A stretch of DNA of 64,000 nt from an uncultured Algibacter sp. (GTDB lineage: Bacteria > Bacteroidota > Bacteroidia > Flavobacteriales > Flavobacteriaceae). Both the position numbers and the translations under genes were made by a program. Location of the stretch: assembly GCF_947495675.1 (NCBI RefSeq), contig NZ_CANLZX010000011.1:62001-126000 (forward strand), in the 5' to 3' direction. Within the stretch, counting starts at the first letter, position 1; every line of letters starts with the position of its first letter. Shown piece after piece: positions 27,362-36,182 of this stretch. The notes beneath the pieces were generated by a model. It made no database searches. It had not been told where the DNA came from and was given only the letters and a program-made list of their open reading frames with translations.

Positions 27362-28264
27362 TTAGTTTTGGTTATTATCAGTTAATTGTAAAAATTGTTC
27401 TTCTAAACTTTCTTTACGTTGTACTAAATGGGTTAGGATGATACCTTGATCAAAAAGATATTTGTTAAAATCTTCAGATTTCATAGGCTCAGTCAAAAAA
27501 GCTGTTACTAAATTGTCTTGAATTTTAATTTTCCCAAATGACTTATGATTTTCTAATAATGTAACCAACTCATGTTCTTTATTAGACTTAAGCTCAAAAA
27601 AACCATGGCTCGAAATCATCTCATCAACTCGGCCAGAATATAATTTTACACCTTTACGAAGTACAACAACATGAGAGCATACTTTTTCAACTTCGTCTAA
27701 TAAATGCGATGCTAACAAAATAGTAGTTCCTTTTGCTGCTATTTGCTTTATAATTTCTCTAATTTGATGAATACCTTGTGGGTCTAATCCATTTGTTGGC
27801 TCATCAAGAATTAAAATTTCTGGATCATTTAAAAGGGCAGAAGCTATAGCTAAACGCTGTTTCATGCCCAAAGAATATGTTTTAAACTTACTATCCTTGC
27901 GTTCTAGAAGACCAACTAATTCTAGTTTTTCGTCTATTTTACTAATACTAACACCTTTAATTTTGCATACTAGCTTTAAATTTTGAGTAGCCGTCATGTA
28001 AGGATAAAAATTAGGACGTTCAATAATAGCACCTACTCTTTTTAGGGCATCATGCGTTGAGATATTACCATCAAACCAATGAAAGTTTCCCTCTGTTTTA
28101 TTAACTACATTAAGCACAATACCTAATGTAGTAGATTTTCCACTTCCGTTTGGTCCAAGAATACCATATACATTGCCTTTGTTTATAGTAAACGATAAAT
28201 CTTTTACGGCTGTTAAATACCCAAATTTTTTTGTAAGGTTGTTTATTGTTAGTATAGATTCCAA
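27362..28264 (-). CDS. ABC transporter ATP-binding protein (TTG start)
   Basis: This is a 300-residue ATPase subunit. Walker A is GPNGSGKST (about residues 37-45), the signature is YSLGMKQRLAIA, Walker B is ILILDEPTNGLDP, and the switch His is in LLASHLLDEVEKVCSH. The start codon is TTG at 28264: no ATG exists in frame between it and the upstream in-frame stop at 28283-28285, and the next Met is deep inside the nucleotide-binding domain. A C-terminal extension (about 215-300) resembles that of the CcmA/bacitracin-exporter type. It is co-transcribed with the permease. Confidence 0.93.
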   Translation of the reverse strand: MESILTINNLTKKFGYLTAVKDLSFTINKGNVYGILGPNGSGKSTTLGIVLNVVNKTEGNFHWFDGNISTHDALKRVGAIIERPNFYPYMTATQNLKLVCKIKGVSISKIDEKLELVGLLERKDSKFKTYSLGMKQRLAIASALLNDPEILILDEPTNGLDPQGIHQIREIIKQIAAKGTTILLASHLLDEVEKVCSHVVVLRKGVKLYSGRVDEMISSHGFFELKSNKEHELVTLLENHKSFGKIKIQDNLVTAFLTEPMKSEDFNKYLFDQGIILTHLVQRKESLEEQFLQLTDNNQN

Positions 28265-28366
28265 GCTATATAGTTTTTTATACTAACTAAAGAAGTTAGC
28301 AAGGGTTAGTTATTAAAGTATGACGATTGTGTTTAAATTTTGTTACAACTATAATGATAAAAACGT

Positions 28367-28374
28367 TAAATTTG
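28367..28374 (+). promoter_or_regulatory. candidate -7 element (TAAATTTG)
   Basis: This is a TAnnTTTG match 16 bases before the ATG at 28391. The nearest TTTG upstream (28339-28342) lies 24 bases away, longer than usual. Confidence 0.45.
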
Positions 28375-28390
28375 AATAAGTAAAAAGTTT

Positions 28391-29455
28391 ATGCAAGATT
28401 TAAAAATATCAAAAAAGAAACCATCATTTCCTATAACTACTAAGTTACAAGATTATCTTTCTAAATATAATAGAAAGGTGAAAATCCCTATATTTTATGA
28501 TGATTTACTTCGTTTTCAAGGCTCTATAGTTGTTTATGATAAAGATGATAACGATACATTATGGATTCGTGTTTATTATAACGAATTTGAAAGAGAAGAA
28601 ATAGAATCTGCTTTAAAAAAAGTTTATACTATTTTTCATTCTGATGGTAATGAAAATATTATCCCTTTTTTAAGTGTTGATGCAATTGATTTTTGCACGT
28701 TTGGAAATTCAAAACCATTTAGAATTAAAATAAGGAATGTTTTAAATGATAACTCAACGTATTTTTATGTAAAAACTGCAGATGCTTCTCGGGTTTATGG
28801 CTTAGAATTAGAGCATATGTTGTCGCCTTATAATTTGAATTTTTTAGTTTATGAAAATACATTAATAGAGGAACATATTGCAGGTATTCCTGGTGATGAG
28901 TTTATAAAAAATATGTTACCTAATTGCAGTAAATCTGAAAAATCTCAAATTGCTAAAGAATTTGTGAAATTTAATGAACGTTGTATGATACGTATGTTAG
29001 GTGATATGAGATCGTATAACTACGTAATAGTACCCACTCATGATTTTGATAAAGTTGTGTACAAAATAAGAGCCATTGATTTTGATCAACAATCTTACGA
29101 AGGTAAATTTAATATTTACAGACCACAATTCTTTAAAGAGAATTATGAAATGGTTCAGTTAGTATCAAACAGTATTCAAAAATTATCTATTGATCAATAT
29201 AAAACAGAAGAGCGTTCTATTTTAGTTAAACGACTTAAAAGTTCTCATATTAGAGCAGCGAGGTTGTTAGATTGTTTAGCATCTGATGAGATTGCTCCAA
29301 AAGAACACGTAGAACTGTTAAAAATGACCATTTTTGATTACACACACGATGTTAATTTTAAAAAGAGTAAAAATATGGGTGAAATCCTTAAATTCTCATT
29401 AGAGTTTTTAACGCGTAATTATGAAAATGTAAACTTAGAGAATTTAAGAGGCTAA
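28391..29455 (+). CDS. conserved protein of unknown family with kinase-like motifs
   Basis: This is a 354-residue soluble protein that I do not recognise by family. The motif order recalls the aminoglycoside-phosphotransferase/protein-kinase fold. A strand with lysine, TYFYVKTAD (about 121-129), is followed by a glutamate helix, YGLELEHML. A hinge-like EEHIAGIPGDEF comes next, then GDMRSYNYVI (a GDxxxxN catalytic-loop pattern) and IRAIDFDQQS (a DFD metal-binding pattern). The N-terminal ~100 residues are acidic and mixed alpha/beta. The C-terminal ~90 residues are helical. There is no signal peptide. It is convergent with the next gene, sharing CTAA as overlapping stops. The kinase idea is inference from motif spacing only. 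Confidence 0.6.
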   Translation: MQDLKISKKKPSFPITTKLQDYLSKYNRKVKIPIFYDDLLRFQGSIVVYDKDDNDTLWIRVYYNEFEREEIESALKKVYTIFHSDGNENIIPFLSVDAIDFCTFGNSKPFRIKIRNVLNDNSTYFYVKTADASRVYGLELEHMLSPYNLNFLVYENTLIEEHIAGIPGDEFIKNMLPNCSKSEKSQIAKEFVKFNERCMIRMLGDMRSYNYVIVPTHDFDKVVYKIRAIDFDQQSYEGKFNIYRPQFFKENYEMVQLVSNSIQKLSIDQYKTEERSILVKRLKSSHIRAARLLDCLASDEIAPKEHVELLKMTIFDYTHDVNFKKSKNMGEILKFSLEFLTRNYENVNLENLRG

Positions 29456-29964
29456 TTCCAGTTTTCGTTAAAATCTAAATCCTCATAATCATCTACATCT
29501 ATACCGTCTTCAAATTCGTCAAAGTCGTCGTCTTCATCAGCTTCAAATAGTTTTTCTGGAGCCGTTTCTGGAACTTGCCCTTGAACAAACATAAGGTTAG
29601 GGTAGTCATTTCCTTCTGTTTCTTCAACAATTTCTGCTAATTCCACATAAAATGTCCACATACTCATAAAATCGTAAACGTATATAAGTTTGGTTTGTGC
29701 TTCATGTACAACACTATCTAATGATGTTTCATTCATTAATCGAGCAGAGCCATCATCACTTAAATCAAATAATGATATTTCTTCACCTTGTTCCCAAACA
29801 TCGTTACTTAAATAGAATGATGCCATTTCGGTACCATCAAACCCGAAAGATTGAGTGATAATATTATGCAAATCTTCAAGTGTATCAGTTTCACGAATTT
29901 CTAAATCGCGAAATATATCTTCTTCCGTATCATTATCTAAAATAACTCTAAATCTGTATATCAT
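29452..29964 (-). CDS. plasmid pRiA4b ORF-3 family protein
   Basis: This 170-residue protein matches the pRiA4b ORF-3 pattern: MIYRFRVILDNDTEEDIFRDLEI, LHNIITQSFGFDGTEMASFYL, and KLIYVYDFMSMWTFYVELAEI. The family is widespread and its biochemical role is unknown. The final ~35 residues are very acidic (EADEDDDFDEFEDGIDVDDY), typical of the flavobacterial members. There is no membrane segment. It overlaps the convergent gene on the left by four bases. Confidence 0.88.
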   Translation of the reverse strand: MIYRFRVILDNDTEEDIFRDLEIRETDTLEDLHNIITQSFGFDGTEMASFYLSNDVWEQGEEISLFDLSDDGSARLMNETSLDSVVHEAQTKLIYVYDFMSMWTFYVELAEIVEETEGNDYPNLMFVQGQVPETAPEKLFEADEDDDFDEFEDGIDVDDYEDLDFNENWN

Positions 29965-30003
29965 CTATTGAAAAATTATGCTACAAAGGTAGCTTTTTTT
30001 ATA

Positions 30004-31023
30004 TTATTTAGTAAATCTGTGAAGTGTAAAAGTCATGGCGCTTAATAAGAAAAAAGCACCTATTTGATGCGCCACACCCAACCAAACTGGTACGTGTAAC
30101 AGTATGGTTAATACACCAAGTAAAAACTGAATTCCAACAAGAATTACAAGTGCATTTATGCCTTTTAATTGATAAGGAGATGGGGTCATTTTTTTAGATT
30201 TCATAAAAATTGAAATTATAAAACCAACAACAATAAATGCTAAAATTCTATGAACAAATTGCACCCCACTTTTACCTTCAATAAAATTTTTATAAACAGG
30301 GTTTTGTTCTATATAAACAGTTTCATGAATAAACTTACCCTCATTCATCATGGGCCAATGGTTGTGAATAAAACCAGCGTCTAAGCCAGCTACAAAAGCA
30401 CCATAAATTATTTGAATTATTAAAATTAATAGTCCCCATCTAATAAGATTTCTAAACGATATATTAATTTCTTTTTTCTTTACAGGAAACATTAAATCTA
30501 AAGCCACCCAAAAGGTAAAAGCGAATGTTATAAATGCGGTTGTTAAATGAGCTGCTAACCTATAATGGCTAACATCGGGATTATCAACTAAACCACTTTT
30601 AACCATATACCAGCCTAAAAAACCTTGAAAAGCACCAAGACATAATAAAAATAGTGCTTTTTTTATAGTTGGTTTAGTTAGTTGTTTGGTAATTAAAAAG
30701 TACAAGAAGGGAATTAAGAATACTAAACCTATAAACCTACCAATAACTCGGTGAATCCATTCCCAGAAATAAATGTCTTTAAAATCTTGAATGGTAAATT
30801 GATTGTTTAACTTTTGGTATTCAGGGTATTGCTTGTATAAATCGAAAGCTGCTTCCCATTCCATATCGTTCATTGGAGGGATGGTTCCTGATATTAACTT
30901 ATAATTAGATATAGATAAACCCGAATGTGTAAGCCTTGTTATACCGCCTACTACAACCATTATAAAAATAAGAATGCACCCTGTTAAAAGCCAGTAAATT
31001 ACTTTTTTGTTATCTTTTTTCAT
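30004..31023 (-). CDS. heme A synthase (COX15/CtaA family)
   Basis: This 339-residue membrane protein has about eight helices. It oxidises heme O to heme A for aa3-type cytochrome oxidase. Family hallmarks are VVVGGITRLTHSGLSI, the paired heme-ligand histidines in FWEWIHRVIGRFIG, LAAHLTTAF, FVHRILAFIV and GVAHQIGAFFL, and the lumenal DAGFIHNHWPMM. This is the long COX15-like type. It lies one base after the GNAT gene and ends a yrdC-cca-GNAT-COX15 leftward run. The grouping is not functionally obvious, so co-transcription may be incidental. Confidence 0.94.
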   Translation of the reverse strand: MKKDNKKVIYWLLTGCILIFIMVVVGGITRLTHSGLSISNYKLISGTIPPMNDMEWEAAFDLYKQYPEYQKLNNQFTIQDFKDIYFWEWIHRVIGRFIGLVFLIPFLYFLITKQLTKPTIKKALFLLCLGAFQGFLGWYMVKSGLVDNPDVSHYRLAAHLTTAFITFAFTFWVALDLMFPVKKKEINISFRNLIRWGLLILIIQIIYGAFVAGLDAGFIHNHWPMMNEGKFIHETVYIEQNPVYKNFIEGKSGVQFVHRILAFIVVGFIISIFMKSKKMTPSPYQLKGINALVILVGIQFLLGVLTILLHVPVWLGVAHQIGAFFLLSAMTFTLHRFTK

Positions 31024-31024
31024 A

Positions 31025-31477
31025 CTAGATAAGTGTCTTTTTAAAACATAAGCTATTAGCTATGTTTTTATATTGTCCGTAATTAGGAATTATATTGTAT
31101 TTCATTTTTTTGTAAAATGAAACAGCTTCTTTTTGCCTTTTACCAGTTTCTAAAATACATGCTTTAAAACATAATTCTTTTGACCATTTTTCAAGTTCTA
31201 TCAAAATATTTGAAGCAACTCCCATACCTCTAGAATCTGTTTTTGTAAACATGCGCTTAATTTCTGTTGATGTTTCATCAAAAGCTTTAAATGCACCACA
31301 TCCAATTGGGGTATCGTTTTTATAAGCCACTACCACATGCTTTAAAACATCAATATTGTTGTACTGGTTATAAAAATCATGCTCATCTCCATCAACAATT
31401 TTTAAATAGTCATTAAGGGACTTAACAAGATTAATAAAATCTTTGTTTTCAGAATTTGTTCTAATAAGTTTAATCAT
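31025..31477 (-). CDS. GNAT family N-acetyltransferase
   Basis: This 150-residue single-domain acetyltransferase has the acetyl-CoA pyrophosphate loop in [18 protein letters not shown] (R/QxxGxG/A pattern). The preceding strand, [10 protein letters not shown], and the C-terminal [19 protein letters not shown] are typical of small ElaA/PhnO-like enzymes. The substrate is unknown. Its ATG overlaps the cca stop by four bases, so translation is coupled. Confidence 0.88.
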   Translation of the reverse strand: MIKLIRTNSENKDFINLVKSLNDYLKIVDGDEHDFYNQYNNIDVLKHVVVAYKNDTPIGCGAFKAFDETSTEIKRMFTKTDSRGMGVASNILIELEKWSKELCFKACILETGKRQKEAVSFYKKMKYNIIPNYGQYKNIANSLCFKKTLI

Positions 31478-32898
31478 ACTTTAGAGTTAACTTTTAGACC
31501 CAATTCTTTTCCTTTTTTCAGCATTAATTGAAAAGCAGCTTCATATTCATTTGGAATATCGCCTTCAAGAATAGCTTCCTTTATAGTTTCTTTTATAATA
31601 CCAATTTCACGAGATGGTTTTAAATTAAAAGCAGTCATTATTTCTTCACCAGAAACAGGTGGTTGAAAATTTCTAACATGATCTCGTGCTTCAACTTCAA
31701 TAATTTTTTCGCGAACAATTTTAAAATTGTTATGGTATTTGTTGAATTTTTTAGGATTTTTGGTTGTTATATCTGCTTCACAAAGTGTCATTAAATCTTC
31801 TACAAAATCTCCAGCATCAAAAACTAAACGGCGAACTGCAGAATCTGTAGCAATATCATCAGCTAAGACTATTGGTCTTGAACTCATAAACACCATTTTT
31901 TGAACGTATTTCATCTTGTCATTCAATGGCATTTTTAATCTTTTAAAAAGTCTGTACACCATTTTAGAGCCTTCAAACTCGTGTCCATGAAAAGTCCAGC
32001 CTACTTTTTTGCTAAATTTTTTTGTTGGTGCTTTTCCTATATCGTGTAATAGTGCTGCCCAACGTAACCAAAGATTGTTAGTGTTTAAAGCAATATTATC
32101 TACTACCTCTAGTGTGTGGTAAAAATTATCTTTGTGGCGTTGCCCCTCAACTTCATCAATACCTTTTAATGCTGTAATTTCTGGTAAGATATATTGTAAT
32201 AACCCTGTTTTTTCTAATAATAAAAACCCTTTTGATGGTTTTTTACTTTCAAGAATCTTATTAAGTTCTGTGACAATACGCTCGTTAGTAATTATTTTTA
32301 TCCTATTACTATTTTTTGATATGGCTTCAAGAGATTTCTCTTCAATCATAAAATCTAGCTGTGTGGCAAACCTAATGGCACGCAACATACGTAATGGGTC
32401 ATCACTATATGTAATGTCTGGATTTAATGGTGTTTTGATGATCTTGTTTTTTAAATCTTCAACGCCATTAAAAGGATCTAACAAATCACCATAATGTTTT
32501 TCGTTTAGGTTTAAAGCGAGTGCATTAATTGTAAAATCTCTACGGTTTTGGTCATCAACTAAAGTGCCATTTTCAACTGAAGGGTTTCTACTATCTTCGG
32601 TATAAGATTCTTTTCGTGCTCCTACAAATTCAATTTCTATATCATCAAACCTTAACATGGCTGTACCATAGGTTTTAAAAACTTGAACTTTTGGTTTGTT
32701 TGGTAAATTTTTAGCTACTTGTTTAGCAAGTTTTATACCATCACCAATAGCAACAACATCAATATCTTTTGCATTACCGCGTTTTAAAAGAAAATCGCGA
32801 ACAAAACCACCAATTACAAAAGACTCTAATTGAAGTTCTTGTGCCGATTTTGATATGATTTTAAATACAGGGTTTTTTAAAGCTTCTTTGTAATTCAT
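31474..32898 (-). CDS. cca: CCA tRNA nucleotidyltransferase with HD domain
   Basis: This 474-residue protein has a class II nucleotidyltransferase head ([11 protein letters not shown], then the catalytic [10 protein letters not shown]), the [21 protein letters not shown] motif, and the [12 protein letters not shown] flexible-arm motif. An HD phosphohydrolase domain follows ([38 protein letters not shown]). It adds or repairs the 3' CCA of tRNAs, which is consistent with neither tRNA gene in this window encoding CCA. Some members instead add only poly(A) or CC/A, and sequence alone does not decide. Confidence 0.92.
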   Translation of the reverse strand: MNYKEALKNPVFKIISKSAQELQLESFVIGGFVRDFLLKRGNAKDIDVVAIGDGIKLAKQVAKNLPNKPKVQVFKTYGTAMLRFDDIEIEFVGARKESYTEDSRNPSVENGTLVDDQNRRDFTINALALNLNEKHYGDLLDPFNGVEDLKNKIIKTPLNPDITYSDDPLRMLRAIRFATQLDFMIEEKSLEAISKNSNRIKIITNERIVTELNKILESKKPSKGFLLLEKTGLLQYILPEITALKGIDEVEGQRHKDNFYHTLEVVDNIALNTNNLWLRWAALLHDIGKAPTKKFSKKVGWTFHGHEFEGSKMVYRLFKRLKMPLNDKMKYVQKMVFMSSRPIVLADDIATDSAVRRLVFDAGDFVEDLMTLCEADITTKNPKKFNKYHNNFKIVREKIIEVEARDHVRNFQPPVSGEEIMTAFNLKPSREIGIIKETIKEAILEGDIPNEYEAAFQLMLKKGKELGLKVNSKV

Positions 32899-32915
32899 TG
32901 ATGTTGTTTGAGGTT

Positions 32916-33476
32916 TTACTCTCGTATAATCTTTACAATACCATTGTTACTTAATTTGATAATTGACGCTGGTTTTGAAAAGATTTTTTCGTGGTGCAAA
33001 TTTACAACATAGTCTACACCTTTTAAAATAGCTGGTGCAATTTCTTTGAATGATTTTGGTGAATGTTGGGTGCTAATATTAGCAGATGTTGAAACAATGG
33101 CCCCATTTAGTTTTCTGGTAAGCCAATAGCAAAAATAATTATCAGGAATTCTTATAGCTATTGTCCCATCACTTCCTATTAAGTTAGCTGCTAAATTTTG
33201 CGCATCATCATAAATTATAGTTGTTGGTTGGTCTGTTATTTCTAAAATATTTAATGCTGTACTTGGTATTTGCTTTATATATTTTTTTAGCATTCTATCA
33301 TCTGATATTAAACAAATAAGTGTATTGCAATCTTTATTTTGTTTTAATGTATAAATTTTATCTACTGCTTCGGGGTTAGCCGCATCACAACCAATTGCCC
33401 AAGCTGTATCTGTTGGGTAAAGTATAAGGCCTCCAGTTTTAAGTATTTGTAATGCCTTGTTTATTTCTTCATTCAT
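32916..33476 (-). CDS. threonylcarbamoyl-AMP synthase (YrdC/Sua5 family)
   Basis: This 186-residue protein starts with the amphipathic helix [16 protein letters not shown], then [42 protein letters not shown], and [17 protein letters not shown]. This is the complete YrdC signature. It makes L-threonylcarbamoyl-AMP for t6A37 modification of ANN-decoding tRNAs, which include the tRNA-Lys(UUU) in this window. It lacks the extra Sua5 domain and so is the short TsaC type. It is 17 bases upstream of cca. Confidence 0.93.
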   Translation of the reverse strand: MNEEINKALQILKTGGLILYPTDTAWAIGCDAANPEAVDKIYTLKQNKDCNTLICLISDDRMLKKYIKQIPSTALNILEITDQPTTIIYDDAQNLAANLIGSDGTIAIRIPDNYFCYWLTRKLNGAIVSTSANISTQHSPKSFKEIAPAILKGVDYVVNLHHEKIFSKPASIIKLSNNGIVKIIRE

Positions 33477-33487
33477 GTTTTGAACCT

Positions 33488-33495
33488 TATATTTG
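33488..33495 (+). promoter_or_regulatory. candidate -7 element (TATATTTG) for the Kdo-kinase-like gene
   Basis: This is a TAnnTTTG match 60 bases before the ATG at 33556, in the divergent spacer with yrdC. No correctly spaced TTG was seen. Confidence 0.4.
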
Positions 33496-33555
33496 CACGG
33501 TTGTAAATTTACAATAGAAAAATGATAGTAATATTACAGCATTTATTTTGTTAGA

Positions 33556-34308
33556 ATGAAAGAAGTAAAAGTATTTAATAAGGATTTAGATATAAGTTTT
33601 CAAGAAAAACTAACTGCATTAATTCATGATTTTGATAATATAACAGGAGGTAAAGGAAAGCGAAATATTATTAAAATTATTGATTTAAATAGTTTTAATA
33701 TAAATATTAAAGCTTTTAAAATTCCAAATATTGTAAATCAAATTGCTTATAAGTTTTTTAGAAAAAGTAAAGCACAACGCTCTTTTGAGTATGCTAATAA
33801 ACTTATTAGTTTACAGGTGGGTACGCCAAAACCGTTAGCGTATTTTGAATATAGAACGGCTTTTTTGTTTAAAAAAAGCTTTTATGTTAGTGAGCAGTTA
33901 AATTGTGATTTAACATACAGAGAACTTATAAACGATTTTAATTATCCAGATTATGATAATATTTTAAGAGCTTTTACAAGGTTTACTTTTGATTTACATG
34001 AAAAAGGGATTGAGTTTCTAGATCATTCTCCAGGTAATACATTGATTAAGAAAAGTGGAGATAATTACAACTTTTTCTTGGTAGATTTAAATAGAATGAA
34101 TTTTGGAGTTTTAGACTTTGAAAGTCGAATTAAAAATTTTGCAAGATTAAGCAAGCACAAATCAATGGTTGAAGTTATGAGTGATGAATATGCAAAATGT
34201 ATTGGAGAAGATTATAATAAAGTATTTAACTTAATGTGGCAAGAAACACAAAATTTTCGAGCAAAATTTACACGAAAAAAAGAATTAAAAAAGAAACTAA
34301 AATTTTAA
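33556..34308 (+). CDS. Kdo/lipopolysaccharide kinase-like protein
   Basis: This 250-residue protein has the small-kinase fold of the KdkA/InaA/WaaP group. It shows a basic FFRKSKAQRSFEYANKL segment with the likely nucleotide Lys and helix, then YVSEQL, and a catalytic loop DHSPGNTLI (D..xxN pattern, about 159-167). The metal-binding strand is FFLVDLNRMNFG. Such enzymes phosphorylate Kdo or heptose of the LPS inner core. It faces the glycosyltransferase block tail-to-tail and shares a TTAA stop overlap with the GT2 gene. It is therefore transcribed separately but is probably part of the same surface-glycan pathway. Substrate is inferred. Confidence 0.75.
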   Translation: MKEVKVFNKDLDISFQEKLTALIHDFDNITGGKGKRNIIKIIDLNSFNINIKAFKIPNIVNQIAYKFFRKSKAQRSFEYANKLISLQVGTPKPLAYFEYRTAFLFKKSFYVSEQLNCDLTYRELINDFNYPDYDNILRAFTRFTFDLHEKGIEFLDHSPGNTLIKKSGDNYNFFLVDLNRMNFGVLDFESRIKNFARLSKHKSMVEVMSDEYAKCIGEDYNKVFNLMWQETQNFRAKFTRKKELKKKLKF

Positions 34309-35069
34309 TTGGTTTCTATTAACTCTTTTAATTTTTTATATCTAAAGTTTACACCATAAGCACTAAGGTAACAAATGGTAAGTCCTTCTTTACCATCTAA
34401 AAATCCAAGCCTAAAAAAGTAATTTGTTATAAACTTATAAAGCGGTCTGATATAAAAATGATATGGATTTGGCTTTTTACCTTTTTTAAATAACTCTAGC
34501 GCTTTAAGAGTAGCATAGTGTTCCATTTTAGATTTGTAATGTGCAGCACTATCAAAGCAGTAATGAAGCATATAGTTGTTAAGAACTTTACTGTTGCCCT
34601 CAATTTTAGGCATTTCATGAACAATTTTATCCTCAATATATTTTACTTTTCCTTTTTTAAATAATCTATAAGTAGTATCTGTTTGAAAACCGCTAAAGCG
34701 AATTCTTTTTTTCTTGAAGAAAAATTGACGTTTAAACATAAAGCCATTTATGTTTTTAGAAGTATTAATTTCTTCTGCTATTTCAGTTTTAAGCTTAGCT
34801 GTTATACGCTCGTCAGCGTCAATAAATAAAATCCAATCGTTACTAGCTTGTTCAATTGCAAAATTTCTTTGATCTGCAAAATTTTTAAATTCACGCTGAA
34901 TAGTTTTAACGTTTTTTAATGCTTTTAACTTCTTAAAAGTACCATCATTACTATAAGCATCAATAACTATTATTTCATCAGCAAAGTCAATATTAGCAAT
35001 AACTTGGTCTATATGATTAACTTCATTATAAGTTATAAGTAAGGCAGATATTTTATGGGTATTGTTCAA
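34305..35069 (-). CDS. family 2 glycosyltransferase (WaaE/KdtX-like; TTG start)
   Basis: This 254-residue GT-A enzyme has a nucleotide-sugar strand ALLITYNEVNHI, EIIVIDAYSNDGT, the DxD-like IDADERIT, and RRFFFKKKRIRFSG-type acceptor-loop residues followed by KYIEDKIVHEM. It resembles the WaaE/KdtX group that adds glucose to the LPS core. The start codon is TTG at 35069: no ATG precedes the catalytic strand, and an in-frame stop lies directly upstream (35073-35075). It is the last gene of a four-gene leftward block, six bases after its neighbour. Confidence 0.88.
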   Translation of the reverse strand: MNNTHKISALLITYNEVNHIDQVIANIDFADEIIVIDAYSNDGTFKKLKALKNVKTIQREFKNFADQRNFAIEQASNDWILFIDADERITAKLKTEIAEEINTSKNINGFMFKRQFFFKKKRIRFSGFQTDTTYRLFKKGKVKYIEDKIVHEMPKIEGNSKVLNNYMLHYCFDSAAHYKSKMEHYATLKALELFKKGKKPNPYHFYIRPLYKFITNYFFRLGFLDGKEGLTICYLSAYGVNFRYKKLKELIETN

Positions 35070-35075
35070 ATTTTA

Positions 35076-36152
35076 TTACATTAATTTTTTTGTGAAAGAT
35101 TTATTATAACTTTTGAATGTAAAATACCCCAAACGTTTTCTTATTTTATACTTTCTAATTAAATTTAAAGGTTTGTTTTTTAAATAACTTTTGTCTTTAT
35201 ACAGATACGTAATACAAGATTCAATAATTCTTTCGCTAGACTTTCCATCAAAATAGGGGTGTAGCTGATTTATAAATTCATCTATATTTTTAATTAAGTT
35301 TTCAGGGTAAGTAAATGCTTTGGTGAAAGCATCTTCAATAGCTTCAGGATTTTTAACATTAATTAAATAGTTGTGGTTAAATGTATGGTTAAATGTTACA
35401 ACGGGTTTTTTTTGAAGTAAAAATTCTTGAATTGCAGATGTAGTATCAGCAAACATAATATCGGCTTCTTTAAACAATGGTATTAAATCTGTGGTATTAT
35501 GAAATTTGAAATTGTCATTATTTAAAGATTTCCATTTGTCTTTTATTTCATTTGGTAATTTAGGATGTAGTACCATAATAAAATTAAAAGTTTTGGTTGA
35601 AGAAAGTTGTTTAATTTCTTCAAAAACATCATTATTATAAGCCAAACTTAAACGTTCTGTAAAAGTTGATGCAATCATGATGGTTTTGCTGTGTTTCTTT
35701 TTTTCTATTGGAAACAATGGGTCTACTTTAGACCAACCAGTTTCTATAACTTGAAAATAAGGATGTTTTTTTTGTTGTGCCTTAAAACCTTTGGTAGTTG
35801 TTGGCCCTTGAGTACAGTATAAGTCAAAAAAACCTCTAACTCTAAAATGTGCATCAATATGTTTCTTATCGGGTCTTTTATAAGTAAGAAAACCATGAAA
35901 TATTTGAACTTTTAACCCTGTAATAAAATCTGGAACATCATTTGTAGCAGTTAAAACAATATCTGGTTTATAGTTAATTATATCTTGAATAGTCTTTAAA
36001 GTATTTGTTTTGTATTTAATAGCTTTTTTGCCATCTTCAATATCAGCAAACCACTTTACAGTACAATCTCTTTTTAAAATTTCAGTTTCAAGCGGTAAAC
36101 CTATTGGTAACGCATAACTATAAGATATATATATTAAAAATTTGAGTTGCAT
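35076..36152 (-). CDS. CDP-glycerol glycerophosphotransferase family protein
   Basis: This 358-residue GT-B-like protein contains the family's central motifs. It has QIFHGFLTYKRP (the HG motif of the N-terminal domain), RVRGFFDLYCTQG, and then a C-terminal Rossmann half, TIMIASTFTERLS...VLHPKLP, followed by ADIMFADTTSAIQEFLLQKKPVVTFNH. TagF/TagB-type enzymes transfer glycerol-phosphate to a glycan acceptor. Gram-negative members decorate capsule or O-antigen. There is no signal peptide. It is embedded between Stealth and GT2 genes. The donor (CDP-glycerol or CDP-ribitol) is not proven, and no CDP-glycerol synthase (tagD) is in the window. Confidence 0.82.
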   Translation of the reverse strand: MQLKFLIYISYSYALPIGLPLETEILKRDCTVKWFADIEDGKKAIKYKTNTLKTIQDIINYKPDIVLTATNDVPDFITGLKVQIFHGFLTYKRPDKKHIDAHFRVRGFFDLYCTQGPTTTKGFKAQQKKHPYFQVIETGWSKVDPLFPIEKKKHSKTIMIASTFTERLSLAYNNDVFEEIKQLSSTKTFNFIMVLHPKLPNEIKDKWKSLNNDNFKFHNTTDLIPLFKEADIMFADTTSAIQEFLLQKKPVVTFNHTFNHNYLINVKNPEAIEDAFTKAFTYPENLIKNIDEFINQLHPYFDGKSSERIIESCITYLYKDKSYLKNKPLNLIRKYKIRKRLGYFTFKSYNKSFTKKLM

Positions 36153-36182
36153 TAACTAATTATATTTAATAAAATTACTGTT

